DNA of 64,000 nt, taken from Deltaproteobacteria bacterium. Its GTDB lineage: Bacteria; Myxococcota; Kuafuiibacteriia; Kuafuiibacteriales; Kuafuiibacteriaceae. Each line of letters starts with the position of its first letter. Within the stretch, counting starts at the first letter, position 1. A program made the position numbers and the translations under genes. Of this stretch, positions 1-8,000 are shown piece after piece. The notes under the pieces were generated by a model. That model had not been told where the DNA came from. It saw only the letters and a program-made list of their open reading frames with translations, and did not search any database. The DNA is taken from NCBI GenBank assembly GCA_020632995.1, contig JACKEN010000010.1, forward strand, positions 231,189 through 295,188, written 5' to 3'.

Positions 1-1
1 G

Positions 2-355
2 GACTACAAACCACAGTCGAAGTTCTTCCGCGATCTGATGGCCAAGGGGATCGCGGAGGGGCGGAAGATCGGGCTCGAAGAGGGGCGCAGAGTAGGGCGC
101 GAAGAGGGGCGCGAAGAGGGGCGCGAAGAGGGGCGCGAAGAGGGGCGCGAAGAGGGGCGCGAGGAAGGGCTCCAGGTGGGCGAGCGCGAGGCCCTCGTGA
201 AGGCGCTCCGAAAGCTCCTCGCCAAGCGCAAGCTGGAGCTCCGCCCCACCCACGAGGCCCGCCTCGCCAAGGCGAACGCCGCTCAGCTGACCCGCTGGAT
301 CCTCAAGGCCGCCGACGCTCGGCGCATCACCGACGTCTTCCCGCCCCGGCGCTGA
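2..355 (+). CDS. C-terminal part of a probable Rpn/PD-(D/E)XK transposase-like protein with REEG repeats
   Basis: The frame is open from base 2, so the gene is truncated by the window edge and 117 residues remain. The visible part starts with a DYKPQSKFF-type segment and then six near-perfect REEG tetrapeptides (bases 98-169). It ends in a Lys/Leu/Arg-rich helical tail. Charged EG-repeat tails of this sort are common at the C terminus of Rpn-family / PD-(D/E)XK putative transposases in myxobacteria, where they probably form a long helix. The nuclease domain itself would lie upstream and is not visible, so the family call is an inference from the tail only. The gene converges on the M23 peptidase gene with a 14 bp gap. 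Confidence 0.5.
   Translation, partial: DYKPQSKFFRDLMAKGIAEGRKIGLEEGRRVGREEGREEGREEGREEGREEGREEGLQVGEREALVKALRKLLAKRKLELRPTHEARLAKANAAQLTRWILKAADARRITDVFPPRR
98..169 (+). repeat. Six tandem 12-bp repeats encoding REEG
   Basis: Six consecutive 12-bp units (cgcgaagagggg; the last is a synonymous variant) encode REEG. The near identity at DNA level suggests slippage-prone copy number. The repeats extend a charged helical segment of the host protein. Confidence 0.85.
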
Positions 356-369
356 CTCGCGCCGAGGCA

Positions 370-1143
370 CTACGGCGGGAGCACGGCCTTCGGGTTGACG
401 GTGGCGGTGCCCTCCCTGACCTCGAAGTACAGGTACGGCGACTGGGTGCCGCCGCTCTGGCCCACCAACCCCAGGGTCTCGCCCCGGCGGAGCTTCTGGC
501 CGGTCTTCACGCAGTTCTCGTGGTGGTGCGCGTAGACGGTGGTGCGGCCCTCGTCGTGGCGCACCACCACCAGGTTCCCGAAGCCACCTTGCACCCCGGC
601 GAACACCACCTCGCCGTCGGCGGCGGCCCGCACGGGCGTGCCGGTGGGCGCGGCGATGTCGAGGCCCTCGTGGGGCAAGCCATCTTGCTTCCCGTACTTG
701 GTGATCACCACCCCATCCACCGGCCATGAGAAGCCGGCCTTGCCGACCTCCTTCGGCGGGGCGAGCCACGGGTCGACGTCCTTGCATCGCGCCACCGACT
801 TGGCGTTGGCGGGGGTGAGATCCGGGCGCACCGGGGCCGGCTCGGTCGAGGTCGGGAGCGGTGGGGCGGCGGCCTCGGGGGGCGCGTCACCCGGGATGAG
901 GAGCTCATCACCCGGCCGCAGGCGGGTCGGGTCCTCCAGCTCGTTGAGCTCAACGAGCTCGTCGAGGCCGACCCCGTACTTCTTGGCGATGCCGTAGGCG
1001 GTCTCGCCCTCCTCGACCTTGTGCACCCGGTGGCGCTGACGCACGTCGAGCCGCGACGACACCGGGGCCCGGCCGGTGGCGCAGGCCAGGTTGACGAAGG
1101 TGAGCGCGGCCAGCAAGGCCAGCAGATGGATCGAGCGGCTCAT
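370..1143 (-). CDS. LysM and M23-family murein peptidase, secreted/lipoprotein
   Basis: A 257-residue envelope protein predicted to bind or cleave peptidoglycan. It opens with a signal sequence ending in NLACAT, a plausible lipobox-like cysteine near residue 22. A LysM domain follows around residues 45-90 (HKVEEGETAYGIAKKYGV, then LRPGDELLIP). After a Pro-rich linker comes a C-terminal M23 domain with HEGLDIAAPTGTPV, the YAHHHE motif and YLYFEVREG. The zinc-ligand pattern HxxxD with a later HxH-type motif is visible, although YLYFE carries Y where active lysostaphin-type enzymes usually show LHFE. The domain could therefore be a non-catalytic LytM/EnvC-NlpD-like activator. The ATG overlaps the surE stop (ATGA), so the two are probably translationally coupled. 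A surE-nlpD-like pairing is a common bacterial arrangement. Confidence 0.88.
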   Translation of the reverse strand: MSRSIHLLALLAALTFVNLACATGRAPVSSRLDVRQRHRVHKVEEGETAYGIAKKYGVGLDELVELNELEDPTRLRPGDELLIPGDAPPEAAAPPLPTSTEPAPVRPDLTPANAKSVARCKDVDPWLAPPKEVGKAGFSWPVDGVVITKYGKQDGLPHEGLDIAAPTGTPVRAAADGEVVFAGVQGGFGNLVVVRHDEGRTTVYAHHHENCVKTGQKLRRGETLGLVGQSGGTQSPYLYFEVREGTATVNPKAVLPP

Positions 1144-1973
1144 CGCGGTGGGATGAGCTCCAGCTCCTCGGGGGGCTGGGCGGTGGGGACCTTCACCGCC
1201 CCGGTCAGCTCGAGGTCGACCAGGTGGCGGGTGAGGGCCCGGACGTGGGTGAGGTCGACGGTGAGCGGGGTGATGGAGATGACGCCCTCCGCCACCGCGT
1301 TGCAGTCGCTCCCCGGGATGTCCTCGGCGTCCGACGGCACCCCGCCGATCCAGTAGTAGGGCGCACCTCGGGGATCGTCGCGGCGGTGCACCGAGTGGCG
1401 GAAGAGCCGGTGCCCCAGGAAGGTCATCTGGTAGCGCTCGGGTCGGCCCCCCGGCACGTTGATGTTGAGGGTGGTGTTGGTCGGCAGGCTCGCCTGCAGG
1501 ACCCAGCGGGCCACCTTCGCGGTGAACTCGGCCGCGAGGGCATAGCTCCCCGTCCTGGGGTCGGTGAGCGAGACCGCGAGGGAGGGCACCCCGAGCAGGG
1601 TCCCCTCGAAGGCCGCCCCTACCGTGCCCGAGTAGTGCACGTCGAAGCTGAGGTTGGGCCCCGCGTTGATCCCCGAGACCACCAGGGACGGCCGCCGGCT
1701 CAGGAGCTGATGCACCCCGAGGTACACGCAGTCCGCGGGCGAGCCGTCCACCTGCCACCACCCGGGCTTGAGCTCGATGCCGCGCAGCGGGTGGAGGAGG
1801 CTGATCTTGTGCGACACCCCGGAGCAGTTCCGGTCGGGCCCGATGACCACGACCTCGCCCAGCGGAGCCAGGCCCTCGGCCAGGGCCTTGATGCCCGGCT
1901 CGTGCACCCCGTCGTCGTTGGTCACCAGGATGAGCGGCGGGGCCGCCTCCGGCATCTCTGCCGACGTGTTCAT
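1140..1973 (-). CDS. surE: 5'/3'-nucleotidase SurE
   Basis: SurE is a metal-dependent phosphatase acting on nucleoside 5'- and 3'-monophosphates and is linked to stationary-phase survival. The 277-residue protein carries the family's LVTNDDG motif near the N terminus (metal-binding DD), the GPDRNCSGVSHKI segment, VDGSPADCV, SGINAGPN and YSGTVGAAFEG. The ATG at 1973 is chosen because the family starts only a few residues before LVTNDDG, and upstream in-frame sequence looks non-coding. The stop overlaps the start of the LysM/M23 gene by 4 nt. The HIRAN gene upstream ends 60 bp away, so surE may have its own promoter or be read through. Confidence 0.95.
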   Translation of the reverse strand: MNTSAEMPEAAPPLILVTNDDGVHEPGIKALAEGLAPLGEVVVIGPDRNCSGVSHKISLLHPLRGIELKPGWWQVDGSPADCVYLGVHQLLSRRPSLVVSGINAGPNLSFDVHYSGTVGAAFEGTLLGVPSLAVSLTDPRTGSYALAAEFTAKVARWVLQASLPTNTTLNINVPGGRPERYQMTFLGHRLFRHSVHRRDDPRGAPYYWIGGVPSDAEDIPGSDCNAVAEGVISITPLTVDLTHVRALTRHLVDLELTGAVKVPTAQPPEELELIPPR

Positions 1974-2032
1974 GCGGTGGGGACTACACGCCCGGGCCGC
2001 GTGGGTAAACCGCGAACGCTGATGCCTGGTCT

Positions 2033-2815
2033 TTACCCTGCCAGAGCGGCGGGTGGGGCGTCGGCCAGGGGCTGGTAGACGTCGGACGACAGCGGCGCCG
2101 TCCGGGCCGCCCACGGCGCGTCGAGCCGCACCAGGAGCCGCTGCTGCACCGGCGCCGGTGGCAGGTTCACTTGCAGGACCTCGACCCGGGCGGGGGCCCG
2201 GACCTGACGCAGCCGCTCCAGATCCTCGCCGTAGTAGCGGGGCACGTAGCCGAGGAGCACCTTGTCCTCGGTGCGCACCGCCACCGCCTGGGGGTCCTCC
2301 GGGTTCTGCCAGTCCGAGACCAGGTACAAGCGCGCGCCCGGCGCAAGCTCCCCTGCCCGGGCCGCCGCCTCCTTGGGCATGTGCCGGATGCCATGGACGA
2401 AGAAGTCCACCCGAAAGCGCAGGTCACCCTGCTCACCCCGCACCAGGGGATACGGGAAGATCTCGAAGGAGTCGGTGGTGCGCCGTCCCGCGCTCCGGGC
2501 CAGGAGCGACAGGGGTGAGGGCGCCTCAGGGAGCGCCATCCGCTCGAGGTAGCTCGAGTAGTCCTCCCGCTGCCGGCTCATGATCCGGTTCTTGAACAGG
2601 GGGAAGAGCTCGGAGGACTCGTAGATCTGCTCGACCTCGGGGAACCCGATGAGGGGGGCGAGGCCCGCCGCCTCCCGGGCCCTCAGGAAGCCTCGGGTGT
2701 AGACGAACCTGTAGTGTTCGCCGCCCTCGCAAGACAACCTGCCGATGGGGAACCAGGCCCGGGAAGCCGGATCCTGCCAGGCGAGGAAGACGACTTGCTG
2801 CTGCTCACTCCTCAT
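2033..2815 (-). CDS. HipA N-terminal-like plus HIRAN domain protein
   Basis: A 260-residue protein. Residues 8-85 (VVFLAW, IGRLSC, YRFVYTRGFLRA, then FPEVEQIYESSELFPLFKNRI) resemble the N-terminal subdomain of HipA kinases. Residues about 134-240 match a HIRAN domain: an LYLVSDWQNPEDPQAVAV segment followed by LLGYVPRYY. HIRAN domains in helicases bind 3' DNA ends. Here the domain is fused to a kinase N-lobe-like piece without a kinase. The gene overlaps the HipA-like kinase gene upstream by 11 nt, so the two products were probably once one protein or act as a complex. The layout recalls HipS, the separate N-terminal unit of HipBST toxin-antitoxin systems, but gene order differs and no HipB is present. 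Domain calls are from motifs only. Confidence 0.72.
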   Translation of the reverse strand: MRSEQQQVVFLAWQDPASRAWFPIGRLSCEGGEHYRFVYTRGFLRAREAAGLAPLIGFPEVEQIYESSELFPLFKNRIMSRQREDYSSYLERMALPEAPSPLSLLARSAGRRTTDSFEIFPYPLVRGEQGDLRFRVDFFVHGIRHMPKEAAARAGELAPGARLYLVSDWQNPEDPQAVAVRTEDKVLLGYVPRYYGEDLERLRQVRAPARVEVLQVNLPPAPVQQRLLVRLDAPWAARTAPLSSDVYQPLADAPPAALAG

Positions 2816-3728
2816 CCAGGGCCTTGACCACGTTCACCACACGGGCGCGGTTACACCCCAGGATTCTAGCAGCAAAGCGCCGGTGCAGCTCCGAAATGCG
2901 TTCGTCCGGGACCTCGAGCAGCACGGGGTCGAAGGCCCCCGCGGGGAGCGCCGCGAGCCGCGCGGCGTATGCCCTGGCCGCGCGCGGGCGGAGCGCCGCC
3001 GCGCGCGCGAAGGCCTCCAGGGTGGTGAGCGGCCGCGCGCCCTCGCCCTCCGAGTAGAAAGCCGACTTGCCCTTGTGGACGTAGCTCTCCACCGTCACCC
3101 GGGGGTCGCCGCCCTCCACCCGCAGCCGCAGGCGGTGCTCGGGCTCGTTGCGGCCGAGTGAAGAGGCGTGGTCGTAGGTCGGGGCCAGGAAGCGCTGCGC
3201 CCCACGCTGAACAACTGCCCAGTTCTCGTGGTGCCGATCGGTGTTGCCCACCAGCGCGTCCAGCATCAGGTAGCCGACGAACTGGTCCGGGGCCTCGAAG
3301 CCCTCGAAGAGCGGAGGCCACTCGGGCGTGGGCCCCGCCCCGGCCACCCCGAGCGCGTCGAAGACCGCGTCCACGGTGTGCTGCGCCACGTGGTAGCGAT
3401 CGTGCTGCGGATAGTCCGGCCGCACCTGCAAGAGGAGCTCGTTGCCGTGGAAGAGCTGGTCTCCCGGAGCCAGGAAGGTGGGGGACACGATGCCCCGGCG
3501 CCCCTCGTGCACCGCGAGGTCTACGTCCGCCGCCGGGAGCGCGAGCAGCGCGGCCACCTCCGCCGCCACCTTCTCGGACCAGTCCTCGTCGCGCCGCCCC
3601 CGCTTGAAGAGCACCCTCTGCGCCCCGTCGTGGAACCAGAACTTGAACTTGGTCCCCAGGTACTCGTCCTCGCGAAAGGCGCCGGCCGGCACCTCCCGCA
3701 CCGGATACGGCTCGGGCCGCGAGCTCAT
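2805..3728 (-). CDS. HipA-like Ser/Thr kinase (HipA C-terminal domain)
   Basis: A 307-residue protein of the HipA/PI3-4-kinase-like fold. Visible kinase features are a beta-strand lysine in VLFKRG (about K42), the catalytic loop GNTDRHHENW (residues 161-170, catalytic D164, metal ligand N169) and the DFG-equivalent YDHASSLG (D186). HipA toxins phosphorylate translation factors or tRNA synthetases. The substrate here cannot be told. The HipA N-subdomain is missing and is instead supplied as the separate HIRAN-fused gene downstream (11 nt overlap). Upstream, the metallophosphoesterase stop overlaps this ATG (ATGA). No HipB-like HTH gene is nearby. It could be a toxin or a house kinase. Confidence 0.78.
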   Translation of the reverse strand: MSSRPEPYPVREVPAGAFREDEYLGTKFKFWFHDGAQRVLFKRGRRDEDWSEKVAAEVAALLALPAADVDLAVHEGRRGIVSPTFLAPGDQLFHGNELLLQVRPDYPQHDRYHVAQHTVDAVFDALGVAGAGPTPEWPPLFEGFEAPDQFVGYLMLDALVGNTDRHHENWAVVQRGAQRFLAPTYDHASSLGRNEPEHRLRLRVEGGDPRVTVESYVHKGKSAFYSEGEGARPLTTLEAFARAAALRPRAARAYAARLAALPAGAFDPVLLEVPDERISELHRRFAARILGCNRARVVNVVKALDEE

Positions 3729-4564
3729 GGCGCCTCGAAGAGCGGGCGCACCGTAGCCGTCCCCGCCTCGAGGTCGAGCCGCGCCTCCACCGCCCGCAGG
3801 CCGCCCAGGCTCGCCCCCGCGTTCACGGACACCGTGGCCCCCAGGCGCTCCTGCACCGCGCCGGTGAGGTGCGGCGACTCGTGGATGTGCCCGTGCAGGG
3901 TGAGCGGCGGCCGGTGCGCCTCGATGAAGGCCCGGACCGCCTCGCTCCCGATGTGGATCCCGCCCCGCATCACGTCGAGGTTCGTGCGCGCGGGCGGCGA
4001 GTGCGTCACGTAGACGGTGCGGGCCGGATCGCTCTGCGCGGCGAGCGCGGCCAGCTCCGCCGCCACCGTGGGTCGGGTCGCCAACGCCTCGATGTCTGCA
4101 ACCTGGACTGCCCCACCCTCCGTCAACACCACCGCCGGGGGCAGCGCGGCGGGCGCCCAGCCCTCGTGGTCCAGGCGATCGAAGTCGCTCATGAAGAACG
4201 GCGTGACCGGGACGTAGGGGCAGCCCGCGATCCACCAGCCGGGCGCACACGCGAGGGGCACCGCTCGCCCCACCAGGAGCGAGAGCGTGGTGTCCGACCA
4301 CCCCGCCAGGGCCGCGATCACCGTCGCCCAGTCGTCATTCCCGGGGATGGCGTAGACCGGCAGGTCGGGTCGGTCCGTGGCCAGCGCGGCCAGCATCGGC
4401 CGCAGGACGTCTTGCGCGTACTCTGCCTGGGTCTCGACCAGGCGGGCCCGGTCGTGGGGGTGGGGCAAGAGGTCCCCGCGGGCCAGCGCGAAGAGCGCGG
4501 CGTAGGCCCGAGTGGCGCCGTGGAGATCGCTGGCGAAGAGGAGACGGGGACCCGGACCGGCCAT
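3725..4564 (-). CDS. Calcineurin-like metallophosphoesterase
   Basis: A 279-residue cytoplasmic metallophosphoesterase with no signal peptide. The bimetal-site motifs are in order: DLH (residues 13-15), GNDD (75-78), THSPP (H188) and GHIH (225-228). An N-terminal FASDLHG and a C-terminal GHIHESP are typical of single-domain family members acting on phosphoproteins, phosphodiesters or nucleotides. The ATG at 4564 is chosen over an in-frame alternative 12 codons earlier because it starts just before the first motif. The gene overlaps the HipA-like kinase by 4 nt, suggesting a phosphatase/kinase pair. That functional link is inferred. Confidence 0.87.
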   Translation of the reverse strand: MAGPGPRLLFASDLHGATRAYAALFALARGDLLPHPHDRARLVETQAEYAQDVLRPMLAALATDRPDLPVYAIPGNDDWATVIAALAGWSDTTLSLLVGRAVPLACAPGWWIAGCPYVPVTPFFMSDFDRLDHEGWAPAALPPAVVLTEGGAVQVADIEALATRPTVAAELAALAAQSDPARTVYVTHSPPARTNLDVMRGGIHIGSEAVRAFIEAHRPPLTLHGHIHESPHLTGAVQERLGATVSVNAGASLGGLRAVEARLDLEAGTATVRPLFEAP

Positions 4565-4613
4565 GCATCGAGGGGTGGCCCGGCGCGGACCGGGGGTCAA
4601 GCAGGCCCGGCGC

Positions 4614-6068
4614 TCAGTACAGGCGGCTCGGATCCTGGGCGATCCGCACCCAGTCCAGGGTGCTGCTGCTGCGGGCCTGGGAGGCGATGACCCGCATGTC
4701 CGAGGTCCGCACGATGAACGCGCTGGGGATGGCGCTCACCGCGCGCGAGAAGGGCTGGTTGACGCCGCCCTGCACCACGCCGTCGCCCACCCGGAACGAG
4801 GGGCCGTTCGCGGTGGTGACCTCGTGGTCCACGATCGCGTTGGCCTGCTGGTTGTTGGCGGGAGCGCCGCCCGCGGTCTCGATCTGCACGTAGACCACCA
4901 GCGACCCGGCGGCCTCGAGGTCCGCCGCTCGCTCGTTCACCGCCCGCATGTAGTCCGGGCAGTACGGGCACCAGCCCGCTCCGATGACGAAGAGGATCGT
5001 CTTGTAGGTCTCGGCGTTGCAGAACGCCTGCTCCATACGGAAGTCCTCGGTGGAGCCGTCCTGGCGGTAGGCATCGAGCCAGAACAGGGGCGGCAGCACG
5101 GTGTCGTAGGTCACCCCCGTGTCGTGATCCGCCGGGTAGGGGCAGGCGATGCTCACGGTGCGGGCGATGGTGGAGGCGCTGACACCGTCCTTCGACGCGG
5201 TCACCACGACGTCGCCATCACCCACCGCGGTGGCGAGGCCGTTGGCGTCGATCACGAGCACCGTCTCGTCGGACGAGCTCCACACGACGGACGCGGTGAT
5301 GTCCTCGACGTGCCCGACGCCGGTGGGGTCGTGATCGGTGTACACCGCGGTCGCGGAGAACTGGACGGGCGCGTCGTAGCCCACCCGCACGTTCTCGGGG
5401 GTGAGGGTCAGGTACTCTACGCGCGCCGCCGTGACCGTGTACTCACCGCTCACCGTGAGGTCACCCAGCTCCGCGGTGATGGTCGTGGTGCCCTCGCCGA
5501 ACGACACCAGGCGGCCCTTCTCCTGCGCGGACGCGATCGCCACGTTGGTGCGGCTCGACTTCCAGGTCACGGTGTCGGTCACCAGGTCGCGGCTGCCGTC
5601 CGACTTATGGGCGATGACCGCGATGTTCAGGTGCCCGCCATAGCCGAAGTCGCCGGCGGGCGGCACGAGCTCCAGGCTCATCATCCGGGCCGGGCCCACC
5701 GTCACCGCGGAGGTCCCCATCTTGCCCTCGAACGCCACCACGATGTCGGCGCTACCCTCGCCTACCGCGAGGAACACGCCGGGCCGATCGGCCACCGGCT
5801 CCAGGACCGCGGTGTTGCCGGAGCTCCACGTGGCCTGCGCGGTGAGGTCCTTCTCGGTGGCGTCGCTGTAGCGCCCCTTCACCTGAGCTTGGATCTCCTC
5901 GCCCATCGCTGCCGTGGAGACCGTGAGGGAGACCGTCAACTCCGACAGCGTCGCGGAGGTGCTGTTGTTGTTGCCGCTGGTGTTGTTCGAGGGCTCGGTG
6001 CCCCCGCCACATGCGGCGAGCACGACGGCGCATGAAAGGGTGAAGAGGCTTGGGCGAGGAATCTTCAT
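4614..6068 (-). CDS. Lipoprotein with Big2-type Ig-like domains and a C-terminal thioredoxin-like domain
   Basis: A 484-residue exported lipoprotein. The signal peptide ends in a lipobox (VVLAAC, then GGGTEPSNN), followed by an Asn/Ser-rich linker. Three bacterial Ig-like (Big2) repeats follow, each showing the pattern of a T/S-W-(S/K)-S-(S/G) strand and a later VGEG/FGEG/VGDG turn (residues about 40-130, 130-220, 220-310). The last ~170 residues are thioredoxin/TlpA-like, with VIGAGWCPYCPDY as the CxxC redox motif and a SAIPSAFIV cis-Pro loop. Lipobox and CxxC place it as a membrane-anchored periplasmic or surface redox protein. Partner and substrate are unknown. The gene stands alone, 50 bp upstream of the metallophosphoesterase gene and on the same strand. 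Confidence 0.85.
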   Translation of the reverse strand: MKIPRPSLFTLSCAVVLAACGGGTEPSNNTSGNNNSTSATLSELTVSLTVSTAAMGEEIQAQVKGRYSDATEKDLTAQATWSSGNTAVLEPVADRPGVFLAVGEGSADIVVAFEGKMGTSAVTVGPARMMSLELVPPAGDFGYGGHLNIAVIAHKSDGSRDLVTDTVTWKSSRTNVAIASAQEKGRLVSFGEGTTTITAELGDLTVSGEYTVTAARVEYLTLTPENVRVGYDAPVQFSATAVYTDHDPTGVGHVEDITASVVWSSSDETVLVIDANGLATAVGDGDVVVTASKDGVSASTIARTVSIACPYPADHDTGVTYDTVLPPLFWLDAYRQDGSTEDFRMEQAFCNAETYKTILFVIGAGWCPYCPDYMRAVNERAADLEAAGSLVVYVQIETAGGAPANNQQANAIVDHEVTTANGPSFRVGDGVVQGGVNQPFSRAVSAIPSAFIVRTSDMRVIASQARSSSTLDWVRIAQDPSRLY

Positions 6069-6209
6069 GGCGTCAATAGACTGAACTTCGACCCGGGGAA
6101 TGTCCAGGGAGGCCGGCCACACCGGCCACCGCGCACCTTGTAGGTCGAGGTCAGATGGCCGCATTCCCCTCACCCCTCGAGCCCAGCCCGTGTAATCTCG
6201 GGTCGCCCG

Positions 6210-7178
6210 ATGAAGATCGAGCGACGCCAGCTCCCTACCCCCCCGCTCGAGGGCAAGGCCCTCGGCCGGGCCATCCGCGAGGGCTTCGACGCCCTGATGA
6301 CCGACCCGGTGGAGGCGGCGAAGAGCGAGGAGGTGAAGCTCCTCGAGAAGCGCGAGAAGAAGCGCCGCGCGTTCCGGGGGCACTGGCACTCCTACGTCAT
6401 GGTCATGCTCGGACTGTTGGTCATGAACGTGGCCACCTGGATGGTCACCGGGCTCGCGTTCCCGTGGTTCCTCTTCCCCGCCGCCGGCTGGGGGATCGGC
6501 TTCGGGATCCACGCCCTCAACCACCGGGCTTGGCTCGCCGACAACGCGCGGGAGCTCCTGGCGGCCGAGGCCGCGCTGGGGCTGGGGCACACCACCGAGG
6601 CCCTCCCGGCCGGACAGGTCCTCGCCGCCCTCCCCGCCCCGAGTGATCCCTTCCGCCGGCTCGTGGCGGAGTGCCAGGCCGCGGTCGAGAAGGCCGAAGA
6701 GGCCCTCCTCGCGGTGGACTCCCCGGCCGCCGCGTTCGAGGCCGCCATCGTACAGCTCCACGAGGGGCTCGAGAACCTCGAGCACCTGGCCGAGGGCGCG
6801 GCCCGCATCGACGCCGCGTTGGCCGAGATCGCGCCGGGCGGCGTCAGCGCCCTCACCGCCCAGCTCGAGGCGGCGGACGAGGCCATCGCGAGCACCCGGG
6901 ACGACAGGCTGCGCGAGGTGCACCACCAGAACCGCACCCTGTTGGTGGCGCGCCGGGCCAAGGTGGAGGCGCTGGTGGCCGACCGCGAGCGGATGCTCGC
7001 GAACGGGCGTGGGTTCCTGCTCGCCACCGAGAACCTGCGCCTCGACGCGGCCCGGCTCGGCGCGGGCGAGGAGGCGAGCGCGGCCGCGCTGCACGCCCCG
7101 CTCGAGCGCCTGAACGACGAGGTCGAGGTGCTCAGGAAGGTCGAGGCGGAGCTGGCCACCCTGGCCACGTCCCGCTGA
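6210..7178 (+). CDS. 2TM-domain membrane protein with long helical C terminus
   Basis: A 322-residue protein. Residues about 55-110 match the 2TM domain (FRGHWHSYVMVM, AFPWFLFPAAGWGIGFGIHALNH): two membrane segments with conserved His/Trp ends. This domain is often linked to histidine kinases and LytTR regulators, or stands alone. The remaining ~200 residues are Ala/Glu/Leu-rich and predicted coiled-coil, facing the cytoplasm. The N terminus is charged and soluble. The ATG at 6210 starts divergently from the thioredoxin lipoprotein (141 bp gap). The 3' end overlaps the convergent methyltransferase gene by 47 bp. Function unknown. Confidence 0.8.
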   Translation: MKIERRQLPTPPLEGKALGRAIREGFDALMTDPVEAAKSEEVKLLEKREKKRRAFRGHWHSYVMVMLGLLVMNVATWMVTGLAFPWFLFPAAGWGIGFGIHALNHRAWLADNARELLAAEAALGLGHTTEALPAGQVLAALPAPSDPFRRLVAECQAAVEKAEEALLAVDSPAAAFEAAIVQLHEGLENLEHLAEGAARIDAALAEIAPGGVSALTAQLEAADEAIASTRDDRLREVHHQNRTLLVARRAKVEALVADRERMLANGRGFLLATENLRLDAARLGAGEEASAAALHAPLERLNDEVEVLRKVEAELATLATSR

Positions 7179-7992
7179 TCGGCCGCCGAAAGCGCAGCGC
7201 GTAGTAGAAGCGGCTGATCTGCCGCTCCTGCACATCCTCCACCCCTGGCGGCAGGAGCGCGCTCGGGCAAGACGGGTTGCGCTCGTAGAAGGTGATGGCC
7301 CGGAACGCGGCCCGCCGGAGCAGGCCGTGCCGGCGGCCGGGATCCAGCTGCTCGTCCACCACCACCACCGGGGCCCCCGGGCGCGCCACCCGGGCCATCT
7401 CCGCCAGGGCCCGCGCGGGGTCACCGAAGCTCCCGGTGGCCCCCACGTGCAGGACCCGGTCGAAGGTCATGTCCGCGAACGGCAGGGTGTGGGCGTCGGC
7501 CAGGAGCAGGTTGACCTGCACCTCGGGCCGGGGGGCCGGGCGGCGCCGGCAGAGCCGGAGCATGCCCACGCTGAGGTCCACCCCCCACAGCTCCACCGGC
7601 AGCCCGGCGGGGAGCCGGGCCGCGTAGCCCACCAGCTCCTCCCCCGTGCCGATGCCGACCTCCAGGATCCGGAGCGGGCCGGTGGCCGCCTCGAGCTCGA
7701 GCAGCGGCCAGTACTCCGACCGCGTTGCCGCCGCGCCCTTGCCCTGCAGGAGCGGCAAGAGGACCTGCACCGCGGGGTCGTGGAGCCGCGGGAGGCCGTC
7801 GTAGAAGCGACGCAGGAGCCTGTCCTTCGGCCTGACCCCGCCCTCCCGGTACAGCTTGATGAAGCCGTCCTCGGCCGGCCAGGAGACCCCGGTCTCGGAG
7901 CTCCGCAGCCTACCTTGCAGTCGTCCCCCGCGCAGGCCGCCCTCGACCTCGAGGGGCTCGCCGGACTCGGGGCACCGCAGCGGGCCGAGCAC
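7132..7992 (-). CDS. Class I SAM-dependent methyltransferase
   Basis: A 286-residue protein. The N terminus (LRCPESGEPLEVEGGLRGG) looks like a Trm112/zinc-ribbon-like segment that has lost its paired cysteines. It is followed by a UbiE-like Rossmann methyltransferase: motif I ILEVGIGTGEEL, then WGVDLSVGMLRLC, LLADAHTLPFAD and DRVLHVGATGSFGDPARALAEMARVARPG. The C-terminal ~70 residues are specific to this subgroup. The substrate is unknown. The start is a GTG (7992). The gene begins 8 nt after the large kinase gene's stop, so it is probably the last cistron of the 16595-7132 operon. Its 3' end overlaps the opposite-strand 2TM gene by 47 bp. Confidence 0.87.
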   Translation of the reverse strand: MLGPLRCPESGEPLEVEGGLRGGRLQGRLRSSETGVSWPAEDGFIKLYREGGVRPKDRLLRRFYDGLPRLHDPAVQVLLPLLQGKGAAATRSEYWPLLELEAATGPLRILEVGIGTGEELVGYAARLPAGLPVELWGVDLSVGMLRLCRRRPAPRPEVQVNLLLADAHTLPFADMTFDRVLHVGATGSFGDPARALAEMARVARPGAPVVVVDEQLDPGRRHGLLRRAAFRAITFYERNPSCPSALLPPGVEDVQERQISRFYYALRFRRPISGTWPGWPAPPRPS

Positions 7993-8000
7993 CGGTCCCC

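Noticed and set aside
2033..3728. Calling the kinase pair a HipBST toxin-antitoxin system
   Set aside because: No HipB-type HTH gene is next to it, and the gene order and HIRAN fusion differ from the known system.
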